Positions 32,521 through 44,500 of a stretch of 64,000 bases of DNA are shown in pieces. The stretch comes from Phalacrocorax aristotelis (taxonomy: Eukaryota; Chordata; Aves; Suliformes; Phalacrocoracidae), in assembly GCF_949628215.1 (NCBI RefSeq), contig NW_027441330.1:62001-126000 (forward strand), read 5' to 3'. Below the pieces are notes generated by a model that had not been told where the DNA came from, ran no database searches, and was given only the letters and a program-made list of their open reading frames with translations. The stretch's first letter is position 1. Every line of letters starts with the position of its first letter. The translations under genes and the position numbers were made by a program.

Positions 32521-33985
32521 CTGCTGGGTCACTGCCCTGCGCCGCACCGCGCTGGGGGCTGGGGCCCGACCGGCGCCGGGCGACCGGGGGCAGCTACTAG
32601 CAGGGGGCCTGAGCTTAGCCACGGCCTGCAAAACACCCCGAAGCATGAGACGCTGCAAGGCCAAGGTGGTCCTTGGCAATGGGGGCGCCTGGGCTCGGCC
32701 TCCGCCTTACCTGTCCTGGGTCTGCGTGGCGTTCCAGGGGAATGGTGTTTTCCTTGTGCGGAAGGTGGGCTGGCCGTTCGGCCGTGCCCCGGCCGTTACC
32801 GATCCTGCCAAAGGCGCTCGCACGCTCTGGCCCATTACTGCTGCGGTACCGCGCCGTAGCAGAAAGGTGTTGTGTTTTCTCACAAAAAGCCTCCTATGGT
32901 CAGTTGAAGAAATAACCTCCTTCCGTGGCACTGACTCTTCGTACAGTCCATAGCCGGCTTTCGGCTTTTGTCTTTACAGCATTCAGTTTGCTTTCTGCCT
33001 AGCTTTCTACCTGCTGTGAAACATTTGGATGGTTTTTTCTTGTTGTTTTTTTTTTCCCCTACTTGCTCCACAACTCCCACACCAACCACCCAGCGCGGCT
33101 CGCCTTTCAGCCCCCAGACCCAGGAGCCTTGCCCTGGGACGGCCCTTACATGTCAGCAGAGTTGTTCCAGCTCTCACCCTGTCCCTACCCAGCTGAGGAC
33201 GTCTGTGTCCGTGGGAGACACCCAGACACTCCCCCTGCAGCGTGGCAGCCCCCTGCCCCGTCAGTGAAAACTGCGGCAATATCGGCTAAGTTTAAAAGCG
33301 TCGGCAGGAGGTGCAGAATACGTAAATAAAGCGGCGGTTGGCTGCCGGGTATGGGTGCGATATAAATACATTTTGTTTACAGGCCTTCGTGCCTATTCAG
33401 CGTTGAACGGCACCGCAGCCCACCCACCCCGGGGCTCACGGGGCTCGGAGAAGGGTCTCTCCAAGGGCACAACCTAAGGCAGCGCAGGAAGCCCAGCTGC
33501 CACGCTCCCAGTCGCTACGGGACACTTGCTTACAGCTACACCGACGAGGGTACGGATGAGGCTGGAACTAGCAGAAATGCTGACTCTTCTGGCCTTTTAT
33601 TTGTGGAAGGTACAGCGCGCGAGCCTCGGCGGCTCACAGGAGAAGCGCGCAGTGCTGCCTAACTCTCATTCTCAGCTCACGTACTACTGCCAAAGCTCCT
33701 GCCCTGTGCTGTGCCAGATGCCGGCTGGCGTGAGCACCTGGGCTCCTGAGGGACCCCCTTGTCCTGAGAGCCAGAGGTACTCACTTCCCTTTGCATGAGG
33801 CCTGTAGGAGATATACCCTGCAATTTAAAAAATCCGTATCAAATGTGGCAGACTCAAAAGAGGGCATTTTTAAAAAGGCAGGTTTGTTTTCTTTGTTAAC
33901 TTTACGATCTACAGCCTAGCAAAGAGCTCCCTTTCAGTGTCAGTCGCTTGGCTTTCTCCCCTACTGACGAGGTCCCAGCCTCCCG
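32521..33985. repeat. Host-like segment downstream of A3, duplicated at window end
   Basis: Closely matches 62531-64000, with a few substitutions and small indels. Acceptor-like tracts on the plus strand end TTTACAG near 32979 and CTTACAG near 33534. AATAAA at 33325-33330 and TATAAATA at 33361-33368 are also present. These hint at a transcription unit but I cannot build exons. Confidence 0.6.
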
Positions 33986-36900
33986 GTGAGATCTCGCTGG
34001 AGATATTCTGAGTTTCCCTCGAGTACGTGGCTGCCCTGGCCCGAGGCCAGCGAAGAAGCTGACTTTGCCCGTGCCTGAATCAGCAACACGTCCAGCAGGC
34101 GACTTGCAGAGCCCAGGGAACCCTCGTAAAGAGGTTTGGGGGTGGGGCGCGCCACATCTGCGGCATCGGCCGTGGGAAAGGACCGGCCCAGTAAAACAGG
34201 TGGGTGAAACCGCGGTCCGCGCCAATACGTGCTGCTGCCTGGGGCATCACTTTGCTGCGGGTCAAGTCAGATGCTCTCTGTAAGAGTCAGTCAGGGTAAA
34301 GGCAGCAGCAGATTTCTTTTCTGCTCATTTTAACAAAGGCTGGACAGAGCCCATAGAGGAAGGCACTACGCGTCTTGCTGGGTTGGTTTCCCTGCCTTCT
34401 CGTAAGCTGTCGCGGAAACTTGCACGAGCAAAGCCTGTGCAAGCTGATGACAGCCACACACGGTTGAAGAGGGAGCAGACGGTGAGAGCAGAGGTGTGCG
34501 CTCAGGCTGTGCGCTGGAAGCTAATGCTAATGCTGCAAAATAAAGAGTGGATTTTCTTTTTTGGGTTTAGGTGAGCGCTAAACATGACATGTGCGTATGT
34601 GCGTGTGTCTCTCGCAGGTTTTTGTCATACACCCCACCCTCCCACCCCAAAAAAACAACCCACACATGCCACGCGTTAAACAGTGGTTTTCCGTTGTACT
34701 TAGAAGTGCTTACATAGGTGTGTTGGTTTTTTTCTTTTTTATTTTTTAATGCAGAAACAGCAATACGATAGATTTAATACAGCTAGCAATTAGATGGGTG
34801 TAGCTTTAGAGCGTCGGCTGTTTACAAAGCAACTGCACACCTTCTTTAACTCACAGTTTAAACAAGTAAACTTGCAGTGCATCACACGTGCTTTGTACAG
34901 TCACGTTCCACACGGCAGGCCAGATGCTTCACCCTGCCTTGTCCTTGTTGCCCCGACTCCAACGGGACCGCCGAGGCCATCCTGGGGACAGCGCCGCTTT
35001 CTAGCAGCTGGGTTGCTTGCCTGGACGCCCCACAGACAAAGAGTCATTTCCCCACTGAACCTCTTCTCAAATAATTTCCTAGCCCTGCAGGCCCCACGTC
35101 CTTTGGTTCATATTTCCTTTTTTCCGGGCTTGATGCACAGGACCGACGATTTCCAGAAATAGAAACAGAGGCTGATTCAGTCCAGGCTCAACATTCTCTG
35201 ACCTAAACCAAACTGTCTTCGAAGAGATAGCTGTACCGTAGGCACCACCTCGGGAACAGAAGTTGCCCTGTCATAAAAAAAAAAAAAAAAAAAAGAAGGA
35301 AAACAAGGCATTTCAGGCTGAGGAGGCTGAGCGGTGTGCTGGGGGCGGTGGGGGTTGGAAAGAAACAGTTCAGACGATTAGAGCGAGCTTAGCGTTGCAA
35401 AGCGTGCCATTATTTTTAATTTGGCAGTCAGAAGACAATAGATTCTGACACTGATTTCCTGTGTGCTGCGGGAGTTCTCTCCTCAGCATTCCTGTGCACC
35501 ATTTTACTTTTGTGTCCCGTCCGCTTCGCTTTTGCGCTGTAGCTCTCCGGTTCTAGCTACGCTTCCCACCACCCCCATTACTCTTTGACAAGCCCAGCTC
35601 TCACTGTGCTTCCCTTCCCTTCCCTTCCCTTCCCGTATGCGCGTGCAGGGAAAAGCCCGCGCGTCTGCCACTACAGGACACGCTCTGGGAGGCAGGAGAG
35701 ATGACGACGCTCCCTGACAGAGGACACAGCTGAGGGGCGGTCCGCCGGGGCTGGGGAGATGGCAGCACCTTCCCTCAGCTGCCCCATCCGAGCACGGGTG
35801 CAGGTGAGCACTGAGGAGAGACAAGCAGGCAGGAGCCGCAGAGCGAGAGAGAAAATAAAATTCACGGGTGGGTGCTACTTGCGTCTCATTTTTAGCGCAA
35901 GGGATGAATTCTCAGCACATTCTTGGAGCTGCCCCTTTGGGACTCACGGAGAAGAGGGAGGTTGGCCACGCGGTGCAGCCCAGCTCTGCTTCCCCTAAAT
36001 GGTTTTACTGTTCAGGTGTTGCCCTAATCTGGCCGGTACCCCTGCAAAGAGTTTGGGATTTCTGCTGCCTCTCCGGGCCAGCCGCAGACCCTGACTTCAT
36101 CGCAGCGAATGACCCTGCGCTCGTCAGAGCGGTTGCCGAGTCACATCCCGCTGCCTTCCCTGCAGAACCGGTGACCCTTTTTCAGCCCTTGCCCCCTCTT
36201 CTCTCCGCTCGTTGCCCATCCCTTTATCAGTGCCGGCACCGATCCTGCCTCCAGCTCGCCCTGTCTCCACCTGCGAGCGCCCAACAGGAGCTAAATGTCT
36301 CCTCAAGGACGCACGGAAGAGACGCGCAGGTAACCCAGCACAGACCCCCTGCAAACATCTTCTTTCCATTTTCTTTCCTCTCCTGACACGAAGAGATGAC
36401 TTAGGAAAAAGCGTACTGCTCACACTTCACCTGCACTGCTTCTACTTTCACTTTCGCTCTCCTTGGCAGTAATTAATAGCGGTGGCTGGGGGGGCTGGGG
36501 CATTCCCCCAAAGCGGCTGCAGTTACATCCGGGCGGTTGTGGCACTCCATTAGCTCTGTAGTTTTTAAATCTAAATCTTCTGGAATTGTTAGTTCTGCTC
36601 AGGAATCACCCGTACCTGCAAATTTTCTTAATAGCTACGCTTGACCCCAGCCACTGTTTAACAGCTCACCTTTATTTCTCTTCATTTAAGAACCTAAAGC
36701 TTCGTTTACTGCTTGGGTTGGAAGCAGGAGCTGTCGCTGCCTCTGAACTTTCTAACAGCCCTGTTACAATTTCAGTACTACCCGCTCCCAATTTAGCTTT
36801 CCGGGTCGATTTTCATTCTAGATTCGAAAATTTCCTTATTTTGTTTCTGATCAGGAGTCATTAATGCCTGCAGTTGATTTAGTAACGGCTGTATTTAGAT

Positions 36901-38095
36901 TGAGCTATTAATGACTCGCAACTCTATTTATGGCATAAAAAAGGACTGCCTTTATTTTTTTTAACTACAGATTAGGAATAATGACTGCCTGGTTTGTTCA
37001 GTAATAGGTGTGATTAAATTTAGTCACGACTCCTCCCTAAATAATATGTATTTATTTGCACTCTAACAATTTAACCTTCCCTTTACCGGCCAGGGGCACC
37101 GACAAGTGCCCGTGCGTACCTCCGCTCCCCCTGCGCCGGCTCCCCAGGGAACAGCCTCTTACCCTGACCAGAGTCTGCAGCGGCCCGTTGTCATCCCAGC
37201 TCCTCGCCCTCGAGAAAGCGGCCGCCTGAAGCAGCGGCAGCTCCGCTGCTGCCCAGAGGGGACGGAAATGGCGCGGGGTAAAGCTCTCCGGGCCGCCTGC
37301 GTCCCGCGCGGAGGCGGTGACCTCAGCAGCCTGTACGCTGTTGGGGCCGAGCCAACAACCTGAGGAGGAGTCGCAGGGCGTAGCTGTTTCTGCAACAACC
37401 ACGCTTTCCCACCTGGCTGGACAAGAAAGCGGGGCCTGCGGGGGCCTGGAGAGGCAGCATCGCTGCAGGTTGTGCCACGGCTGTTGAGAGGCCAAGGCAA
37501 CACCTGAAACAGTGAACGGCACAACTAGTGAAAACCCCCAAGGTTCCGGGTTCAGTAAAGACAGGAATTGCAGCAGCACAATAAAATGATCTCACGAGGG
37601 GAAAAAAAACAGCAAAGCAAAAACCAAACCCCAAACAGAACACCATACCACTAACCCGTCTCACCGCCCCCTCAGCGCCCAAAACAGCATCCTGGGAGAA
37701 AAAAAGCAAAGCAGGCCACAAGGGACCTTTCTAGTACAGATGCCGCCAAAGAGTGCCAAGCTCTGGAATCCTTACCTCAGGCAACGCCTCCGCTTCTCTA
37801 AACGCCAGAGCACGCCTGCCCGGGGGGCTGAGACAGCCCCAAAGCTGCGACCGCCCGAGGGAACACGGGAGCACCGACGCCAGAGAAGCCCAGGGCCAGA
37901 GCCGGGGCTCTTCCACCCCCGGGCCCCGCCCCCGCCCTTCCCACAGCGCCCCGCGAAAGGGGCGGGCCGAGCCCCCCGGGGGGTGAAGGCCCCGGGAGCC
38001 GTACGAGAGCCGCCTGGAGTTCCCGGCACGGGAGGGAGGGGGGAGAGAAAACACCCAAACCGAGCCCCCCGGGCGGAGCAAACACAGGCTCGGGC
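33986..38095. other. Single-copy host sequence, no gene recognised
   Basis: Moderately AT-rich to about 37080, then GC-rich. Contains a poly-A run (about 35274-35294), a (TTCCC)5 run (about 35610-35634) and an 11-bp inverted repeat (36855-36865 with 36907-36917). A CpG-rich stretch at 37740-38095 leads into the minisatellites. No protein similarity recognised in any frame. Confidence 0.5.
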
Positions 38096-38465
38096 TGTTG
38101 CCGGGGGGCGGGGCCTGTCGCTAAGGGGAGAGAGCCGGCACCGCCCCCCGGGCCGTTGCCGGGGGGTGGGGCCTGTCGCTAAGGGGAGAGAGCCGGCACC
38201 GACCCCCGGGCCGTTGCCGGGGGGTGGGGCCTGTCACTAAGGGGGTGTGTCCAAAGGGACGCTGGCAATGCCCCTGGAGCCATCACCAAGGGCAGGGCCT
38301 GTTGCTATGGAGGGTGGGGCCAGGCAGCACCAGCAACACCCCCAGGCTGTCACCAGGGGGTGGGACCTGTTGCTAACTGGGGATGCTGGGGAGCACACGA
38401 GCACGGCCCCACCCCACCAGGCCCTCGCCAGGGGGCGGGGCCTGTCGCAAAGGTGGGTGGGGCCA
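38096..38465. repeat. 58-bp GC-box minisatellite
   Basis: GGGCCTGTCGCTAAGG recurs at 38111, 38169 and 38227 (exact 58-bp period). More diverged copies at about 38295, 38360 and 38437 follow with 65-77-bp spacing. Each unit includes GGGG(C/T)GGGGCC, an Sp1-type GC box. Confidence 0.85.
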
Positions 38466-38504
38466 GAGGGGTCAGATATCAGCCCGCGCGTATAGACCAG
38501 TGCG

Positions 38505-41500
38505 TCCCAGTAATGACCAACATGCCACACAGTATGGATCCCAGTACATCCCAGCTCCCTCCCAGCGACGCCCAGTACATCCCAGTTCCCTCCCAGTACA
38601 TCCCAGTTGCCTACCAGTGCAGCCCAGTACATCCCAGATCCCTCCCAGTCCGTCCCAGTTCCTTCCCAGTCCGTCCCAGTACATCCCAGTTCCCTCACAG
38701 TACATCCCAGTTCCCTCCCAGTTCACACACAGTTCACTCCCAGTTCCATTCCAGTACATCCCAGTACATGCCAGTGGCCTCCCAGTTTCCTCTAAGTACA
38801 TCCCAGTACTTCAAAGTTCCCTCCCAGTACATCCCAGTTCCCTCACAGTACATCCCAGTACTTCACAGTTCACTCCCACTACATCCCAGTACGTCCCAGT
38901 TCCCCCTTGGTACATAACACTTCCCTCCCAATACATCCCAGTTCCCTCCCATTACATCCCGATTCCCTCCCAGTACATCCCAGTTCCCTGCCAGTATGTC
39001 CCAGTACATCCCAGTTCCCTCACAGTACATCCCAGTTCCCTCCCAGTACATCCCAGTACATCCCAGTTCCCTCCCAGTACATACCAGTTCCCTCCCAGTA
39101 CATCCCAGTACATCCTGGTACATCCCAGTTCCCAACCAGTACATCCTACTACATACCAGTTCCCTCCCAGTTCCATCCCAGTTCCATCCCAGTTCCATCC
39201 CAGTACATCCCAGTACTTCACAGTTCCCTCCCAGTACATCCCAGTTCCCTCTAAGTACATCCCAGTACTTCACAGTTCCCTCCCAGCACATCCCAGTACG
39301 TCCCAGTTCCCCTCAGTACATAACACTTCCCTCCCCGTACATAACAGTACATCCCAGTGTCCTCACACTACGTCCCAGTTCCCTCACAGTACATCCCAGT
39401 TCCCTACCAGTACATCCCAGTTCCCTCCCAGTTCCTTCCCAGTACATAACAGTTACCTCCCAGTACATCCCAGTAGATCCTGGTACATCCCAAATCCATG
39501 CCAGTTCCACCCGGTACAACCCAGTACAAGCCTGTACATCCTAGTTCCTCCACGGTACATCCCTGTGCATCCCCGCACATTGTAGTGCCTCCCAGTACAT
39601 CCCAGGTCCCTCCCAGTACTGGGAGGGACCTGGGATGTACTGGGAGGGAACTGGGATGTACTGGGATGTAATGGGACGGAACTGGGATGTAATGGGACGG
39701 AACTGGGAAAGAAGTGGTAGTGAACCGGGAGGGAATTGGGATGTATGGGGATGAACTGGTAGGGAACTGGGATGTACTGGCATGGAACGGGGATGTATTG
39801 GGATGTACAGGAACGGAACTGGAATGTACTGCGATGTACTGGGATGTACTGGGAGCAAATTGGAATTTACTGGGATGTACTGGGAGGAAACTGGGATATA
39901 CTGGGTGGAAACTGGAATATACTGGGAGGCACTGGGAGGGAAGTGGGTGTCAACTGGGACATTCCAGTTTCCTCCCAGTACATCCCAGTTCCCTACCAGT
40001 GCAGCCCAGTACATCCCATTTCCCTCCCAGTCCGTCCCAGTTCCCTCCCAGTCCGTCCCAGTTCCCTCCCAGTACATCCCAGTTCCCTCACAGTTCACAC
40101 ACAGTTCACTCCCAGTTCCATTCCAGTACATCCCAGTACATGCCAGTTGCCTCCAAGTTTCCTCTAAGTACATCCCAGTACTTCAAAGTTCCATCCCAGT
40201 ACATCCCAGTTCCCTCCCACTCCGTCCCAGTACATCCCAGTTCCCTCCCAGTACATCCTACTACATACCAGTTCCCTCCCAATTCACTCCCAGTACACAA
40301 CAGTTACCTCCCAGTACGTCCCAGTTCCCTCCCAGTACGTCCCAGTACATCCCAGTTCCGTCCCAGTTCCCTACCAGTGCGTCCTAGTTCCCTCCCAGTA
40401 CGTCCCAGTTCCCTCTTAGTACATTCCAGTTCCCTCCAGTATATCCCAGTACATCCCAGTTCCCTCCAGTACATCTCAGTTCCCTCACAGTTCACACACA
40501 GTTCACTACCAGTTCCATTCCAGTACATCCCAGTACATGCCAGTTCCCTCCCAGTACATCCCAGTTCCCTCACAGTTCACACACAGTTCACTCCCAGTTC
40601 CATTCCAGTACATCCCAGTACATGCCAGTTCCCTCCCAGTACATCACACTACATCCCAGTTCCCTCCCAGTTCCTGCTAAGTACACCCCAGTACTTCACA
40701 GTTCCCTCCCAGCACATCCCAGTACGTCCCAGTTCCCCTCAGTACATAACACTTCCCTCCCAGTACATACCAGTACATCCCAGTGTGCTCACAGTACGTC
40801 CCAGTTCCCTCCCAGTACATCCCAGTTCCCTCCCAGTCCGTCCCAATCCCCTCCCAGTACATCCCAGTTCCCTCCCAGTATGTCCCAGTACATCCCAGTT
40901 CCCTCCCAGTAAATCCCAGTTCCCTCCCAGTTCCCTCCCACTACATCCCAGTTCCCTCCCAGTACATACCAGTTCCCTCCCAGTACATCCCAGTACATCC
41001 TGGTACATCCCAGTTCCCACCCAGTACATCCTACTACATACCAGTTCACTCCCAGTACATCCCAGTTCCATCCCTGTACATCCCAGTTCCCTCCCAGTTC
41101 CTTCCCAGTACATAACAGTTACCTCCCAGTACATCCCAGTACATCCCAGTACATCCTGGTACATCCCAAATCCCTGCCAGTTCCACCCGGTACAACCCAG
41201 TACAAGCCTGTACATCCTAGTTCCTCCACAGTACATCCCAGGGCATCCCCGCACATTGTAGTGCCTCCCAGTACATCCCAGTTCCCTCCCAGTACTGGGA
41301 GGGACCTGGGATGTACTGGGAGGGACCTGGGATGTACTGGGATGTAATGGGACGGAACTGGGATGTATTGGGAGGCACTGGGAAAGAAGTGGTAGTGAAC
41401 CGGGAGGGAATTGGGATGTACGGGGATGAACTGGTAGGAAACTGGGATGTACTGGCATGGAACGGGGATGTATTGGGATGTACAGGAACAGAACTGGAAT

Positions 41501-44500
41501 GTACTGCGATGTACTGGGAGCAAACTGGGATTTACTGGGATGTACTGGGAGGAAACTGGGATATACTGGGAGGAAACTGGGATATACTGGGAGGAAACTG
41601 GGAGGGAAGTGGGTGTCAACTGGGACATTCCAGTTTCCTCCCAGTACATCCCAGTTCCCTACCAGTGCAGCCCAGTACATCCCAGTTCCCTCCCAGTCCG
41701 TCCCAATCCCCTCCCAGTCCATCCCAGTTCCCTGCCAGTATGTCCCAGTACATCCCAGTTCCCTCCCAGTACATACCAGTTCCCTCCCAGTACATCCCAG
41801 TTCCCTCCCAGTTCCCTCCCACTACATCCCAGTACATCCCAGTTCCCTCCCAGTACATACCAGTTCCCTCCCAGTACATCCCAGTACATCCTGGTACATC
41901 CCAGTTCCCACCCAGTACATCCTACTACATACCAGTTCCCTCCCAGTTCACTCCCAGTACATCCCAGTACTTCACAGTTCCCTCCCAGTACATCCCAGTA
42001 CGTCCCAGTTCCCCTCAGTACATAACACTTCCCTCCCAGTACATACCAGTACATCCCAGTGTCCTCACAGTACGTCCCAGTTCCCTCCCAGTACATCCCA
42101 GTTCCATCCCATTATATCCCAGTTACCTCCCTGTTCCTTCCCAGTACATAACAGTTACCTCCCAGTACATCCCAGTAGATCCTGGTACATCCCAAATCCC
42201 TGCCAGTTCCACCCGGTACAACCCAGTACAAGCCTGTACATCCTAGTTCCTCCACAGTACATCCCAGGGCATCCCCGCACATTGTAGTGCCTCCCAGTAC
42301 ATCCCAGTTCCCTCCCAGTACTGGGAGGGAACTGGGATGTACTGGGAGGGACCTGGAATGTACTGGGAGGGAACTGGGATGTGCTGGGATGTAATGGGAC
42401 GGAACTGGGATGTAATGGGACGGAACTGGGAAAGAAGTGGTAGTGAACTGGGAGGGAATTGGGATGTACGGGGATGAACTGGTAGGGAACTGGGATGTAC
42501 TGGCATGGAATGGGGATGTATTGGGATGTACAGGAACGGAACTGGAATGTACTGCGATGTACTGGGATGTACTGGGAGCAAACTGGGATTTACTGGGATG
42601 TACTGGGAGGAAACTGGGATATACTGGGAGGCACTGGGAGGGAAGTGGGTGTCAACTGGGACATTCCAGTTTCCTCCCAGTACATCCCAGTTCCCTACCA
42701 GTGCAGCCCAGTACATCCCAGATCCCTCCCAGTCCCTCCCAGTACATCCCAGTACATCCCAGTTCCCTCACAGTACATCCCAGTTCCCTCCCAATTCACA
42801 CACAGTTCACTCCCAGTTCCATTCCAGTACATCCCAGTACATGCCAGTTGCCTCCCAGTTTCCTCTAAGTACATCCCAGTACTTTAAAGTTCCCTCCCAG
42901 TACATCCCAGTTCCCTCACAGTACATCCCAGTACTTCACAGTTCAATCCACTACATCCCAGTACGTCCCAGTTCCCCCTTGGTACATAACACTTCCCTCC
43001 CAATACATCCAAGTTCCCTCCCAGTACATCCCAATCCCCTCCCAGTACATCCCAGTTCCCCGCCAGTATGTCCCAGTACATCCCAGTTCCCTCCCAGTAC
43101 ATACCAGTTCCCTCCCAGTACATCCCAGTTCCCTCCCAGTTCCCTCCCACTACATCCCAGTTCCCTCCCAGTACATACCAGTTCCCTCCCAGTACATACC
43201 AGTACATCCTGGTACATCCCAGTTCCCACCCAGTACATCCTACTACATACCAGTTCCCTCCCAGTTCACTCCCAGTACATCCCAGTACTTCACAGTTCCA
43301 TCCCAGTACATCCCAGTACACACCAGTTCCCCTCAGTACATAACACTTCCCTCCCAGTACATAACAGTACATCCCAGTGTCCTCACAGTACGTCCCAGTT
43401 CCCTCACAGTACATCCCAGTTCCCTACCAGTACATCCCAGTTCCCTCCCAGTTCACTCCCAGTACATAACAGTTACCTCCCAGTACATCCCAGTACATCC
43501 CAGTAGATCCTGGTACATCCTAAATCCCTGCCAGTTCCACCCGGTACAACCCAGTACAAGCCTGTACATCCTAGTTCCTCCACAGTACATCCCAGGGCAT
43601 CCCCGCACATTGTAGTGCCTCCCAGTACATCCCAGTTCCCTCCCAGTACTGGGAGGGACCTGGGATGTACTGGGAGGGAACTGGGACGTACTGGGAGGGA
43701 ACTGGGATGTACTGGGATGTAATGGGACGGAACTGGGATGTATTGGGAGGCACTGGGAAAGAAGTGGTAGTGAACCGGGAGGGAATTGGGATGTACGGGG
43801 ATGAACTGGTAGGAAACTGGGATGTACTGGCATGGAACGGGGATGTATTGGGATGTACAGGAACGGAACTGGAATGTACTGCGATGTATTGGCATGTACT
43901 GGCAGCGAGCTGGGATTTACTGGGATGTACTGGGAGGAAACTGGGATATACTGGGAGGCACTGGGAGGGAAGTGGGTGTCAACTGGGACATTCCAGTTTC
44001 CTCCCAGTACATCCCAGTTCCCTACCAGTGCATCCCAGTACATCCCAGATCCCTCCCAGTACATCCCAGATCCCTCCCAGTCTGTCCCAGTACATCCCAG
44101 TACATCCCAGTTCCCTCACAGTACATCCCAGTTCCCTCACAGTTCACACACAGTTCACTCCCAGTTCCATTCCAGTACATCCCAGTACATGCCACATTCC
44201 TCCAAGTAAATCCCAGTTCCCTCCCACTACATCCAAGTTCCCTCCCGGTACATCCCAGTTCCCTCCCAGTAAATCCCAATTCCCAACACTTTCCACCCAG
44301 TCCATCCCAGTTCCCTCCCAGTACAACCCAGTTCCCTCTAAGTACATCCCAGTACTTCACAGTTCCCTCCCAGTTCCCTCCCAGTACACAACAGTTACCT
44401 CCCAGTACATCCCAGTACATCCCAGAAGATCCTGGTACATCCCAAATCCCTGCCAGTTCCACCCGGTACAACCCAGTACAAGCCTGTACATCCTAGTTCC

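Noticed and set aside
33325..33368. AATAAA and TATAAATA near 33325-33368 as gene end and gene start
   Set aside because: Short motifs expected by chance; no supporting exon or frame. Only mentioned within the host-like segment.
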